NCBI RefSeq assembly: GCF_007991755.1
Contig: NZ_BJYY01000001.1
Span: forward strand, 434,001 to 498,000
Direction: 5' to 3'
Length of the DNA stretch: 64,000 bases
From: Cellulomonas aerilata
GTDB lineage: Bacteria > Actinomycetota > Actinomycetes > Actinomycetales > Cellulomonadaceae
Shown here: positions 20,195 to 27,817 of the stretch, one piece after another
Position numbering within the stretch: position 1 is the stretch's first letter
Layout of the letters: each line of letters starts with the position of its first letter
Notes under the pieces: generated by a model
The model's input: only the letters and a program-made list of their open reading frames with translations
What the model was told of the DNA's origin: nothing
The model's database searches: none
Program-made: the position numbers and the translations under genes

Positions 20195-20240
20195 GTCGGC
20201 CGGATCCGCGCCGCCGGAGAGGCGCGGACCCGGGCCGGAC
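20195..20240 (-). terminator. Hairpin at the end of the glyoxalase gene
   Basis: An 8-bp core stem (20205-20212 with 20221-20228, 8-nt loop) flanked by further GC pairing overlaps the start of the intergenic region after the glyoxalase gene. It could limit read-through into the UvrA-like gene. Confidence 0.5.
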
Positions 20241-20242
20241 CG

Positions 20243-20800
20243 TCAGGACGGGACCCGCTGGGCGAAGCGGAGCACGTTGCCGTCCGGGTCGACGACCTCC
20301 ATGGTCGGCCCGCCCGGGGCGTCCAGGTCGATGCCGGGCCGCAGCGGGACGTCGGTGCGGGCGCGCAGCTCGGCCTGCAGCCCGTGGACGTCGACGACGG
20401 GGACCCACACGACCGTGGGCCCGCTGCCGTCCCCGTGGTGCTCGGAGAGGTGGAGCACCAGGGCCGAGCGCGACACCTGCACGTACAGCGGGAGGCCGGG
20501 CTCGAACCGGTGCTCCCAGTCGAGCGTGAAGCCCAGGTACGAGACGTAGAACGGCACGGCCACGGCGGCCGACCTGACCCGCAGGACGGGCACGCCCGGT
20601 CCGGCGGTGGGGCCGGCGGCGGGAACGTCAGGGGCTGCGGCGTCCGACGCCAGTGCGACGAACGTGTTCCAGTCCCGCACGCCGTGCAGGTGGGCGACCA
20701 GCTCCAGCGCCCGGGCGTGGCCGACCGGGACGCCGGTGGCGCCCAGGTCCTGGCGCAGGCGCCGGGCCTGAGCCTTGGCGGTCGTCGTCGACGGGATCAT
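20243..20800 (-). CDS. Glyoxalase superfamily / bleomycin-resistance-like protein
   Basis: A 185-residue protein. An N-terminal helical segment (TTAKAQARRLRQDLGATGVPVGHARALELVAHLHGVRDWNTF) precedes a single VOC domain (about 70-185: VPFYVSYLGFTLDWEHRF to MEVVDPDGNVLRFAQR). The N-terminal extension is typical of the glyoxalase-superfamily proteins near resistance genes. It could sequester a drug rather than act as an enzyme; no metal ligands can be assigned with certainty. Start ATG with GGAAGG nine bases upstream. It precedes the UvrA-like gene on the same strand. Confidence 0.8.
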   Translation of the reverse strand: MIPSTTTAKAQARRLRQDLGATGVPVGHARALELVAHLHGVRDWNTFVALASDAAAPDVPAAGPTAGPGVPVLRVRSAAVAVPFYVSYLGFTLDWEHRFEPGLPLYVQVSRSALVLHLSEHHGDGSGPTVVWVPVVDVHGLQAELRARTDVPLRPGIDLDAPGGPTMEVVDPDGNVLRFAQRVPS

Positions 20801-21039
20801 GGGGCGACCTTCCTCGCGCGGCGTCAGTCGGCCGTGGGTGCTCGCGTTGCCGGCGGCGCCGCGCTCGGAGTGCTCGGCCGGTGGTCAGCGACGGTCGTCG
20901 GTGCCTTCACCTGATCCCGGAGGACGCGAGCGGCGGGCGGCACCGTGCCCAGGGCCGATGCTAGCGACCACGCCGCCGGCGCAGGGGCCCCGACGGACAC
21001 CCTCTCGATCGCCGGCGCGACGAGCGTCAGGATGGGCCG

Positions 21040-21465
21040 ATGGAGCAGAGCGTCACGGTCGACGTCGGGGCACCGCCCGAGCGTGTCTGGGAGGTGCTGA
21101 CCGACGTGGAGCACTGGTCGCAGTGGACGTCCACCGTGACCTCGGTGCGCCTGCTCGACGACGGCCCGCTGCGCGTCGGCAGCCGGGCGCGGATCAGCCA
21201 ACCGCGTCTCCCCGAGAGCGAGTACGTGGTCACGGAGCTGGACCCCGGGCGCTCGTTCACCTGGGTCGCCACCGCACCCGGGGTCCGCACGACGGCCCGC
21301 CACGACGCCCAGGTGCTGCCCGAGGGCGGGACGCGCGTGCGTCTGTCGGTGTCGCAGTCGGGCCGGCTCGGGTCGGTCATGGGGCGGTTCTACCGGGGGC
21401 TGACCGACCGCTACCTCGCGGCCGAGGCCGCCGGCCTCCGGGCCCGGTGCGAGGGTGCGAGGTGA
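21040..21465 (+). CDS. SRPBCC (START-like) lipid/aromatic-binding protein
   Basis: A 141-residue single-domain SRPBCC protein with a hydrophobic cavity fold. It begins QSVTVDVGAPPERVWEVLTDVEHWSQW and ends with a helix (FYRGLTDRYLAAEAAGLRARCEG). The ligand is unknown. CAGGAT lies six bases upstream of the ATG, which may be a leaderless promoter of the CANNNT type. It reads divergently from the glyoxalase gene; the 239 bases between them have no other gene. Confidence 0.8.
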   Translation: MEQSVTVDVGAPPERVWEVLTDVEHWSQWTSTVTSVRLLDDGPLRVGSRARISQPRLPESEYVVTELDPGRSFTWVATAPGVRTTARHDAQVLPEGGTRVRLSVSQSGRLGSVMGRFYRGLTDRYLAAEAAGLRARCEGAR

Positions 21466-21629
21466 GCGGACGGCGCCCGGCTCGCGCACCCGGCCGGCCG
21501 GCGCGGATATCGTTCGGCACGCGGAGATCCGTTCGCGCGCGGGCCCGACCGTCCCGCCGGGGTCGGCAGGACCTGCGCACCACGACTCGACCCTGACGTG
21601 TGGGTGGAGAACCTCGACGAGAGTGGACG

Positions 21630-22052
21630 ATGGCGAACACCCACGTGCCCCAGCCGCGGGCCAGGCCCGGCGCCGAGGCGCCCGGAGCCCCGGCGACCAT
21701 GCACATCGGTGTCGTGGCCGAGCGGACCGGCATGTCGTTGCGGACCCTGCGCCACTACGACGAGGTCGGACTGCTGACGCCGTCCGCCCGGACCGAGGGC
21801 GGGTTCCGCCTCTACACCACCGCCGACGTCGAGCGGCTGCTGCTCATCCGGAGGATGAAGCCCCTGGGCTTCACCCTGGAGGAGATGGCCGACCTCCTGG
21901 ACGCCGCCGACGTCCTCCAGACCGACCGCGACCACGACCAGGCGAGGGACCGGCTCGCCGCCTACCTGCGCTCCGCCGAGGAGCGCCGCGACAAGCTTGC
22001 CCGCACCCTCGACATGGCGGACGAGTTCATCGCCCTGCTGCGGGCCACCTGA
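21630..22052 (+). CDS. MerR family transcriptional regulator
   Basis: A 140-residue dimeric DNA-binding regulator. The MerR winged HTH is at about residues 25-95 (IGVVAERTGMSLRTLRHYDEVGLLTPSARTEGGFRLYTTADVERL, then MKPLGFTLEEMADLLD). A coiled-coil dimerisation helix follows (YLRSAEERRDKLARTLDMADEFIALL). It has no metal-binding cysteines, so a metal sensor is unlikely. The ATG at 21630 is used; the GTG at 21600 is in frame and possible. Its targets are unknown, and the convergent lipoprotein gene begins only six bases after its stop. Confidence 0.8.
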   Translation: MANTHVPQPRARPGAEAPGAPATMHIGVVAERTGMSLRTLRHYDEVGLLTPSARTEGGFRLYTTADVERLLLIRRMKPLGFTLEEMADLLDAADVLQTDRDHDQARDRLAAYLRSAEERRDKLARTLDMADEFIALLRAT

Positions 22053-22058
22053 CCGGGC

Positions 22059-23135
22059 TCAGCCCCGAGCCTCCAGCTCGACCCGCGTCGTGCCGTCGCT
22101 CTCGGTGCTGACCGAGACGGTGCCGCTGGTCGCGGCGGCCGGGTAGGCGAAGTCCGAGGTGCTGCGGAACTGGTTGATCTCGACGGGCTCGAAGGTCAGG
22201 TGGCCGAACGCGGCCTGGGCCGCCGCCATGGCTTGCGCCACGTCCTGACCGGGCACCGACCACGCGACCATCACCGCCGGTGCGTGGGTGTCGACGAGCG
22301 TGAGCCGGGCGAACCTGACCTCCCAGGTGTCCGGCTCGGCGCCCTGGGTCAGCCGGGACACCAGGCCGCGAACCCGCTCCTCGGGCAGCGCGGGCCGCCT
22401 GCCGTCGCGGCGCGGCAGGTGCTGGACGTGCACCAGGCTGCCGCCCTGCGGTTCGGCCATGACGTCCACGGAGTCGGCCGAGTCGCCGGGCGTGTGCAGC
22501 ACGACCGACACCGCCCGTCGCCCGTCGTCCTCGCCCTCGACCACGTCCAGCACCGTCGAACCCCGCGGAGGGCCTGCGACCTGCTGGGCGACCAGGTCGT
22601 CGACGGCCGCGGGCGTCGTCACCGTCAGGTCGGCCTCGATCCCGTCGAGCTCCTCGCCGCCGTCGGCCGAGAACTGCAGGCCGATGCTCAGCGAGCGCCA
22701 CGTCCCGTCGGCCGGCAGCGTGAACCCGTCGAGCTGGCCCGCCCACCCGACGAGCTCGGCCGTTCCCCAGGCCGCCGCAGCGGCGCCGGTCGGCAGGAGC
22801 GCGTCGCCCTGCGGGGAGGTCGGCTCGGGCGACGCGGGCGGCCCCGGGTCGTCGGCGAAGGTGGGCGCAGGCGGGATGACGATCGGCTCCCGGACGGCGG
22901 GGGTGGACCCCGCGCCGGCGACCTGCGGTCGCGCGGGCTCGGCCGTCGCCGGGACGGTCCCGCCCGCCCCGCTGCACGCGGCGAGGAGGACGACGAGCGA
23001 GGCCGCGGCGGTCCTCGAGCCGACCCGGGCGACGGTCCGCCATGCCGATGGTGCACCCCGGACCTCCGCGCCGTCGGCGGAGAGCCCGGTCGAGGCCGCG
23101 TCGTGCACGCCGGAGCGCGGCTGGTGCGGGTTCAC
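22059..23135 (-). CDS. Hypothetical lipoprotein
   Basis: A 358-residue predicted lipoprotein I do not recognise. The N-terminus has an unusually long 37-residue polar segment before the signal helix and lipobox LLAAC (Cys54). A Pro/Ala-rich linker (to about residue 110) follows, then a globular domain with an N-terminal segment AAAWGTAELVGWAGQLDGFTLP and a beta-rich C-terminus. The leaderless promoter fixes the GTG start, but a later start nearer the signal helix cannot be excluded. It is the last gene of the GMC/GH5 cluster strand, separated by 88 bases from the GH5 stop. Confidence 0.6.
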   Translation of the reverse strand: MNPHQPRSGVHDAASTGLSADGAEVRGAPSAWRTVARVGSRTAAASLVVLLAACSGAGGTVPATAEPARPQVAGAGSTPAVREPIVIPPAPTFADDPGPPASPEPTSPQGDALLPTGAAAAAWGTAELVGWAGQLDGFTLPADGTWRSLSIGLQFSADGGEELDGIEADLTVTTPAAVDDLVAQQVAGPPRGSTVLDVVEGEDDGRRAVSVVLHTPGDSADSVDVMAEPQGGSLVHVQHLPRRDGRRPALPEERVRGLVSRLTQGAEPDTWEVRFARLTLVDTHAPAVMVAWSVPGQDVAQAMAAAQAAFGHLTFEPVEINQFRSTSDFAYPAAATSGTVSVSTESDGTTRVELEARG

Positions 23136-23142
23136 GCCCACG

Positions 23143-23148
23143 ACCGTA
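23143..23148 (-). promoter_or_regulatory. -10 element of leaderless lipoprotein gene
   Basis: TACGGT lies seven bases upstream of the GTG at 23135. Confidence 0.5.
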
Positions 23149-23223
23149 GGCGGCGGCCGGTCGGCGCAGGTGTGCGGTGCCGGAGAACCGCCCGATCGGC
23201 GCAAGGGCCTCGCGGGCGCCTCG

Positions 23224-24333
23224 CTACAGGCCCGGGGGCAGGCTCGCGAGGTAGTCCTCGACCCAGATGGTGCCCTGGGGTGTCAGGGTCGAGTAGTCGT
23301 CCTCGGTGACCCGGTTGTCGTCGGCCCAGTGCCAGGCGAAGACGTACGCGCCGCCGTGCCCGTCGGCGACGGCGTCCTCCCCGAGGTAGGACAGGTAGTC
23401 GCTCATCCAGGAGTCCGTGCCGCCCTGCGGGCCGTTGTGGAACCCGTGCTCGGTACCGACGATCGGGATCTCGTCCATGTTCGCGAACACCGGGTCCGTG
23501 GACGACGCGGAGAAGTCCGTGTCGTCGTTGCCGTAGCGGTGGTTCGCCACGACGAGGTTGGACTCGTCGGTCCCCGTCAGGGTGGCGTCGAGCGCGATGA
23601 GCTGGCGGATCTCCTTCATGGGCACCTCCCACGACCAGCCGGGGGTGTCGATCTGCAGGACGCCCTCGTAGCCGAGGGTGCCCCGGTAGTGGCGGATGAC
23701 CGCCTCCGTCGTGTCGCGCCACTCGGCGGTGCTGACGTCGTTGGGTTCGTTGAACGGCTCCCAGATGACGCCGGGGTTGGCTGCGCCGACCTTGTCCATG
23801 AGGTCGTCCATGACGACCTGGTGCTCCTCCCAGTCGGCCGGCCAGTCCTCGCCGGCGAACAGGGACTCCCAGTTGCAGAACGACACCGTGAGCCCGCGGG
23901 CGTTCGCGTCGGCGGCGAGGGTGGCGAGCTTCGTGGTGTACCCGTCCAGCCCGCCGTGCCGGTCGTGGACGTCCGAGCGGGGCGAGACGGGGATGCGGAC
24001 CGCGTTCATCCCGAGCGCTTCCATGCGGTCGAAGATCGTCGCCCGCGCCTCGTACTGCTCGTCACCCTCGGCGTCGGCGTAGTCGTCGGAGTACGGCCAC
24101 ACGTACAGGGTGGCGCCCTTCGCGACCCACCTCTCGCCGCCCTTCGTGACGAGGTTGCCGTCGACGACCAGCGGGTCGGCGGTCCGCCACGCGACGAGGG
24201 CGTACACGGACCCCGCCAGGAGCAGGAGGAGCGCGAGGATCAGCGCGGTGGTCCGGCCGGGCCTTCGGGACGGCGCGTCGCCGCCCCGCTCGCTCGGGGC
24301 AGGAAGGACGGCTTCGTCGGGCATCGAGGTCAT
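23224..24333 (-). CDS. Membrane-anchored GH5 glycoside hydrolase
   Basis: A 369-residue type II membrane protein. It has a 28-residue cytoplasmic tail, one transmembrane helix (about 29-47) and an extracellular cellulase-like TIM barrel. The acid/base glutamate is in WEPFNEPND and the predicted nucleophile in VGTEHGFHNG. The conserved Arg in MNAVRIPVSPRSD and the Trp in FAWHWADDN are also visible. It probably cleaves a beta-glucan or exopolysaccharide at the membrane. Start ATG at 24333 overlaps the stop of a 34-codon ORF by four bases (ATGA). Confidence 0.85.
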   Translation of the reverse strand: MTSMPDEAVLPAPSERGGDAPSRRPGRTTALILALLLLLAGSVYALVAWRTADPLVVDGNLVTKGGERWVAKGATLYVWPYSDDYADAEGDEQYEARATIFDRMEALGMNAVRIPVSPRSDVHDRHGGLDGYTTKLATLAADANARGLTVSFCNWESLFAGEDWPADWEEHQVVMDDLMDKVGAANPGVIWEPFNEPNDVSTAEWRDTTEAVIRHYRGTLGYEGVLQIDTPGWSWEVPMKEIRQLIALDATLTGTDESNLVVANHRYGNDDTDFSASSTDPVFANMDEIPIVGTEHGFHNGPQGGTDSWMSDYLSYLGEDAVADGHGGAYVFAWHWADDNRVTEDDYSTLTPQGTIWVEDYLASLPPGL

Positions 24334-24434
24334 CGGTCGAGGTCGCCGGCCGACGGGTCCTCGGCGCAGGCGGTGACGCCGCCGACCACCTGGTGGGGTG
24401 CGGCGTCGATCTCGCCTTCGGGCTCGAGGATCAT
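24330..24434 (-). CDS. 34-residue acidic peptide, unrecognised
   Basis: A short ORF beginning MILEPEGEID and ending SAGDLDR. Support: GGAG lies six bases before the ATG, 31 of 34 third codon positions are G or C as in real genes here, and the stop overlaps the GH5 start (ATGA), implying translational coupling. The peptide has eight acidic residues, one arginine, a single cysteine and a GG followed by VTAC. I know no homologue. It could be a leader peptide, a small regulator or a precursor peptide; the evidence does not choose between them. Confidence 0.6.
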   Translation of the reverse strand: MILEPEGEIDAAPHQVVGGVTACAEDPSAGDLDR

Positions 24435-24437
24435 GTG

Positions 24438-24480
24438 GTGCTCCGTGGTCGTGGGCGGGTCCGGGCGTGCTCCGTGGTCG
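24438..24480 (-). repeat. 14-bp direct repeat in the 34-codon ORF leader
   Basis: GTGCTCCGTGGTCG (plus-strand reading) occurs at 24438-24451 and at 24467-24480, 29 bases apart. On the coding strand each copy contains CGGAG, so the Shine-Dalgarno of the small ORF is duplicated. The rest of the 227-base gap to the GMC gene has nothing recognisable. Confidence 0.65.
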
Positions 24481-24661
24481 CGGTGGGGTGCCCGGCCAGG
24501 CGTGGGTGTCGCTGTGCCGTCCTGTCCGTGCGGGTGCGGGTGACGCTTCCCCGGCCGATGCCGTGGAGCCGCTCGCTGGACCCGCCACGGCACGACAGGG
24601 GCTCGGGCGCTCGCCCCGTGCTCAGGGCACGCCGTCGCGAGCCGCCAACTCTACCTCAACG

Positions 24662-26332
24662 TCAGTGTTGGTCCCGATGCTGCGGCCGCAGGTGCTCGGC
24701 GAGCCGCAGCGCGAGGGCGACGACCGTGAGGGTGGGGTTGGCGGAGCCGACGGTGGGGAACACCGAGGCCCCCGCGACGTAGAGGTTCGCCATGCCGTGC
24801 ACCCGGCAGTCGACGTCCACGACGCCGTCACGGGCGGAGGCCGCCATGCGCGTCGTCCCCATCTGGTGCGCGCCGCCGTAGATCCGCGGAGGCAGCGAGC
24901 CCTCCAGCAGAGAGTCCACCCGTGCGCCGAGGGTTGCGCCGAGGTAGGGCGTGATGAGCTGCTGGGAGCGGACGAGCGACTGCCAGTCCGGGTCGGTGAG
25001 CTGCCAGTCGAGCTCGGCCGTCGGGACGCCGAAGCTGTCGCGCTGGTCGGTCAGCCGGACCTGGCTCCGCCAGTGGGGGACCTGCTCGGACATCGCCCAC
25101 ACGTTCATCGCGCGGGGGACGGTGCGGCGTCGCGGCGCCGCACGCCCGGGGTCGGGGGCGAGCGCTTGCTGGCCGGCCCGGCGGATCGCACCGGGCAGCG
25201 CCGCGGCGACGTGCGCGATTTGCGCACGGGACAGCGACGGCGCGCGCCGGGACGCGAGGGACCCGCGCACGCTGCGCAGCGCACCCATCGTGTCCAGGTC
25301 CAGCCCCCCGTCGCCGGTGGTCACGACCGGACTGGTGACCGGGCGCCGTCGCAGGTAGAAGGCGGTGCTCAGCAGCCCCTCGCGCTCCACCACCTGCGGT
25401 GGCAGGGCGCGCATGCGCATCACCGGGACGCCGTCGCGCAGGTGGACGTCCCACAGGGCGCGGTCACGGACGAGGCGCTGGTCGCGTGGACGCAGCAGGG
25501 CGGACTCGACGTGCGGGTGCTCCATGAACCAGCGACCCACGTGGCCGGAGGCGTTCCCGATCCCCGCCGTGTGCCGCGAGCGTGCGGAGAGCAGCAGCCG
25601 GGCGTTCTCCACGGCGCCGCCCGCCAGGACGAACTCGGCCGCCTCGACGGTGAAGGTCCCGCCCAGCGTCGCGCACGTCAGGGAGGACACCGTGCCCAGG
25701 TCACGGTCCGTGCGGATGTCGGTGACGACCGAGCCGGTCACGACACGTCCGGTGGACGAGGCCTCCAGTGCGCGCGGGAGCCGCTCGGTGAACACCGCAG
25801 CCGGCCCCATGCCGAACAGGCGCTCCTCACCGGCGCTCGCACCGGGTGCGGCACCGGGTGCGCCGGCCGGCGTGCCGTCCGCCTCGCCCGACGTGGAGAG
25901 CCCGGTCGCGCCGTCACGCACCGGGGGGAGGTCGAACAGAGCCCACGCCGCCTCGTACCAGGCGTCGAGGTCGGGTCGGGTCAGCGGCCAGGCGGTCTCG
26001 CGGACGCCCGGTCGCGGGAGGAAGTCCTGGGCGTCCATCTCGCGCAGGCGCAGGTGCAGGCCCTCGACCGGCGTCGGCAGGTTCCACAGCAGGGCCCCGC
26101 CGCCGACGCCGCGGCCGCGCTGGTTCGGCAGGTCGTAGCGCATCCCGACGTTGCGCACCGTCTCGAGCCGCTCACGCGGGATCGCGGGGTCCGCGGCCTC
26201 CAGGACGACGACGTCGACGCCGCGGCCTGCGAGCCGGGTGGCCAGGGCCAGTCCGGCAGGGCCGGCGCCCACGACGCACACCCGCGCGCGCAGCACCTGC
26301 CCGACGAGCTCGTGACCGGCTTGGGCATGCAC
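24662..26332 (-). CDS. GMC-family FAD oxidoreductase
   Basis: A 556-residue glucose-methanol-choline-type flavoprotein. It has an N-terminal FAD-binding GAGPAGLALATRLAG, the substrate-domain segment RGRGVGGGALLWNLPTP, the flavin-loop HPHVES, and the GMC C-terminal region GGAHQMGTTRM and VFPTVGSANPTLTVVALALR. An Ala/Gly-rich insertion (about residues 165-190) is unusual. No transmembrane or signal sequence is visible, so it is probably cytoplasmic. The GTG at 26332 has GGAGG upstream and starts just before the FAD motif. It precedes the small peptide and GH5 on the same strand; the physiological substrate is unknown but could be a sugar alcohol or glycan. Confidence 0.8.
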   Translation of the reverse strand: MHAQAGHELVGQVLRARVCVVGAGPAGLALATRLAGRGVDVVVLEAADPAIPRERLETVRNVGMRYDLPNQRGRGVGGGALLWNLPTPVEGLHLRLREMDAQDFLPRPGVRETAWPLTRPDLDAWYEAAWALFDLPPVRDGATGLSTSGEADGTPAGAPGAAPGASAGEERLFGMGPAAVFTERLPRALEASSTGRVVTGSVVTDIRTDRDLGTVSSLTCATLGGTFTVEAAEFVLAGGAVENARLLLSARSRHTAGIGNASGHVGRWFMEHPHVESALLRPRDQRLVRDRALWDVHLRDGVPVMRMRALPPQVVEREGLLSTAFYLRRRPVTSPVVTTGDGGLDLDTMGALRSVRGSLASRRAPSLSRAQIAHVAAALPGAIRRAGQQALAPDPGRAAPRRRTVPRAMNVWAMSEQVPHWRSQVRLTDQRDSFGVPTAELDWQLTDPDWQSLVRSQQLITPYLGATLGARVDSLLEGSLPPRIYGGAHQMGTTRMAASARDGVVDVDCRVHGMANLYVAGASVFPTVGSANPTLTVVALALRLAEHLRPQHRDQH

Positions 26333-26531
26333 GTTCGTCGACCTCCTCCTCGATCGCCGGGCGAAGGCTCCGGCCGGCCCGTCGTGGACGGGCCCACGGC
26401 GGTGCGGTCGCGGCGTGCCCGCGACCCAGCACCCCTGGGTAGCAGCACAGGTCCGGACGACCAAATCCCACTCGGCCGATCAGGGGACGCCCCGCGGTGC
26501 GGATCACCCGGCGGCCCGGTGCGGACCGCTC

Positions 26532-27371
26532 TCAGGACCGCAGGGCAGAGGTCCCGCTGGTCACCTCGACCGGGGTCGCCGCCGCGGGTGCCGAGCCCGG
26601 CTGCTCCTGCGCTCGCGGCAGTCGGAGCCACGTGACGACGGAGAGCATGAGCAGAGCCCCCAGCATCTCCAGGCCCTCCTCCAGCGCGACGACGCCGGCG
26701 TACCGCATCGTCCCCTCGAGGCCCTGCGTGAACATCCACGACCCGACCATCTCCATGCCGACGGCGCCGCCGAGGTAGAGCACCCCGGCGAGGACCACGA
26801 GGCGGCCGGCGACCCGCGGCAGCCCGCGGACCCATCGCAGGCACAGCGCAGCGACGACGGCGGCCAGGGGGACGAAGAGCACCACCCAGGAGAAGAAGAG
26901 CGCGCCGCCGAGGTCGAGCGCCGTGCGCAGCGGGTAGATGGTCTGCTCGTGCAGCGCCGTGGCCTCGTCCACGCTGAGGTAGACGAACAACCCGGCGAGC
27001 AGCCGCTCCTGCCGGGCCCAGCGGCGCCGGTGCGTCGTCCTGTCGACGTCCGCGAGGAGCCACAGCGCCTGCGCGACCAGCACCAGCAGCACGCTGGAGG
27101 TCCAGGCCGGCAGACCCATCTCCTTGTTGAGGGCGAGGAACTGGATCGCGGGGTCGCGGCCCGGGAAGTCGCCCATGGTGGCCTGCAGGGCGTTGACCGC
27201 GAGGTGTGCCACGAGGAGCGCGGCGATCAGGGCGAGGCAGAGCGGCGTCCACCGGCCGGGGAGAACCGCGGGGGCCCACCAGGCGACCGGGGCCTCGGAG
27301 AGGGGCGTCGCCGGAGGGCTGGGTCGGCGGTCGCGCCGCCGGACCGGCTCCGCACCGCGGGCCTCGGTCAC
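26532..27371 (-). CDS. Multi-pass membrane protein of unknown function
   Basis: A 279-residue protein with about seven predicted transmembrane helices, a charged N-terminal tail of about 28 residues (ARGAEPVRRRDRRP) and a Pro/Ala-rich C-terminal tail. I do not recognise a family. A conserved-looking central segment is FVYLSVDEATALHEQTIYPLR, with Asp, Glu and His inside the membrane region, which may mark a functional site. It is upstream of the GMC gene on the same strand with 199 bases between. The GTG start at 27371 is chosen because no better candidate exists; it is uncertain. Confidence 0.6.
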   Translation of the reverse strand: MTEARGAEPVRRRDRRPSPPATPLSEAPVAWWAPAVLPGRWTPLCLALIAALLVAHLAVNALQATMGDFPGRDPAIQFLALNKEMGLPAWTSSVLLVLVAQALWLLADVDRTTHRRRWARQERLLAGLFVYLSVDEATALHEQTIYPLRTALDLGGALFFSWVVLFVPLAAVVAALCLRWVRGLPRVAGRLVVLAGVLYLGGAVGMEMVGSWMFTQGLEGTMRYAGVVALEEGLEMLGALLMLSVVTWLRLPRAQEQPGSAPAAATPVEVTSGTSALRS

Positions 27372-27575
27372 GAGGCGCTCCGGATCGGTGCGGGGCGGTC
27401 GTCGCTGCGCGCACCCACCGACCGGACATCGGCGCACAGCACCGGGCTCACGGCCACCAGGTCTCCTCACAGCAGAACTCTCGACGTGGCCCGTGCCCCG
27501 CGGGGCGGGATCGTATCCCGGCGCTGCGAGGGGGAGGAAGCGCGGACCACGACGGCGACCACGAACGGCCTAGGC

Positions 27576-27608
27576 CCCGGGCCACCACGGAGCCCGGGCC
27601 ACCACGGA
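27576..27608. repeat. Tandem 16-bp repeat with 17-bp period
   Basis: CCCGGGCCACCACGGA occurs at 27576-27591 and 27593-27608, in the 290-base gene-free stretch between the membrane protein and tRNA-Ser. Confidence 0.7.
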
Positions 27609-27613
27609 CGAAC

Positions 27614-27655
27614 GAAGGGCCCGTGACCTGCAGGTCTGCAGGTCACGGGCCCTTC
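27614..27655 (-). terminator. tRNA-Ser terminator hairpin
   Basis: A perfect 19-bp stem with a 4-nt loop (27614-27632 with 27637-27655) lies seven bases beyond the tRNA 3' end on the minus strand. It lacks a T tract, as is common in high-GC actinobacteria. Confidence 0.8.
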
Positions 27656-27661
27656 GACCGG

Positions 27662-27746
27662 CGGAGGATGGGGGATTCGAACCCCCGAGGGCTCTCACCC
27701 AACACGCTTTCCAAGCGTGCGCCATAGGCCACTAGGCGAATCCTCC
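27662..27746 (-). tRNA. tRNA-Ser (anticodon GGA)
   Basis: An 85-nt class II tRNA. The acceptor stem GGAGGAT pairs with ATCCTCC. The anticodon loop CTTGGAAAG gives GGA, with a stem of GCACG-CGTGT type. A long variable arm (TTGGGTGAGAGCCCTC) and a T arm GGGGGTTCGAATCCCCC follow. The discriminator is G, as expected for serine. CCA is not encoded. Confidence 0.95.
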
Positions 27747-27817
27747 CGGCCGGACGAGGATACCGGAGCCCAGCCGTGCTGCCGAACACGACGCCGGCCC
27801 GCGTCCGTCGCGACCGG

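Noticed and set aside
27614-27655. Long palindrome beside tRNA-Ser as an integration attachment site
   Set aside because: It is a perfect hairpin placed exactly at the tRNA 3' end, best explained as a terminator. No integrase gene or duplicated tRNA end is found.
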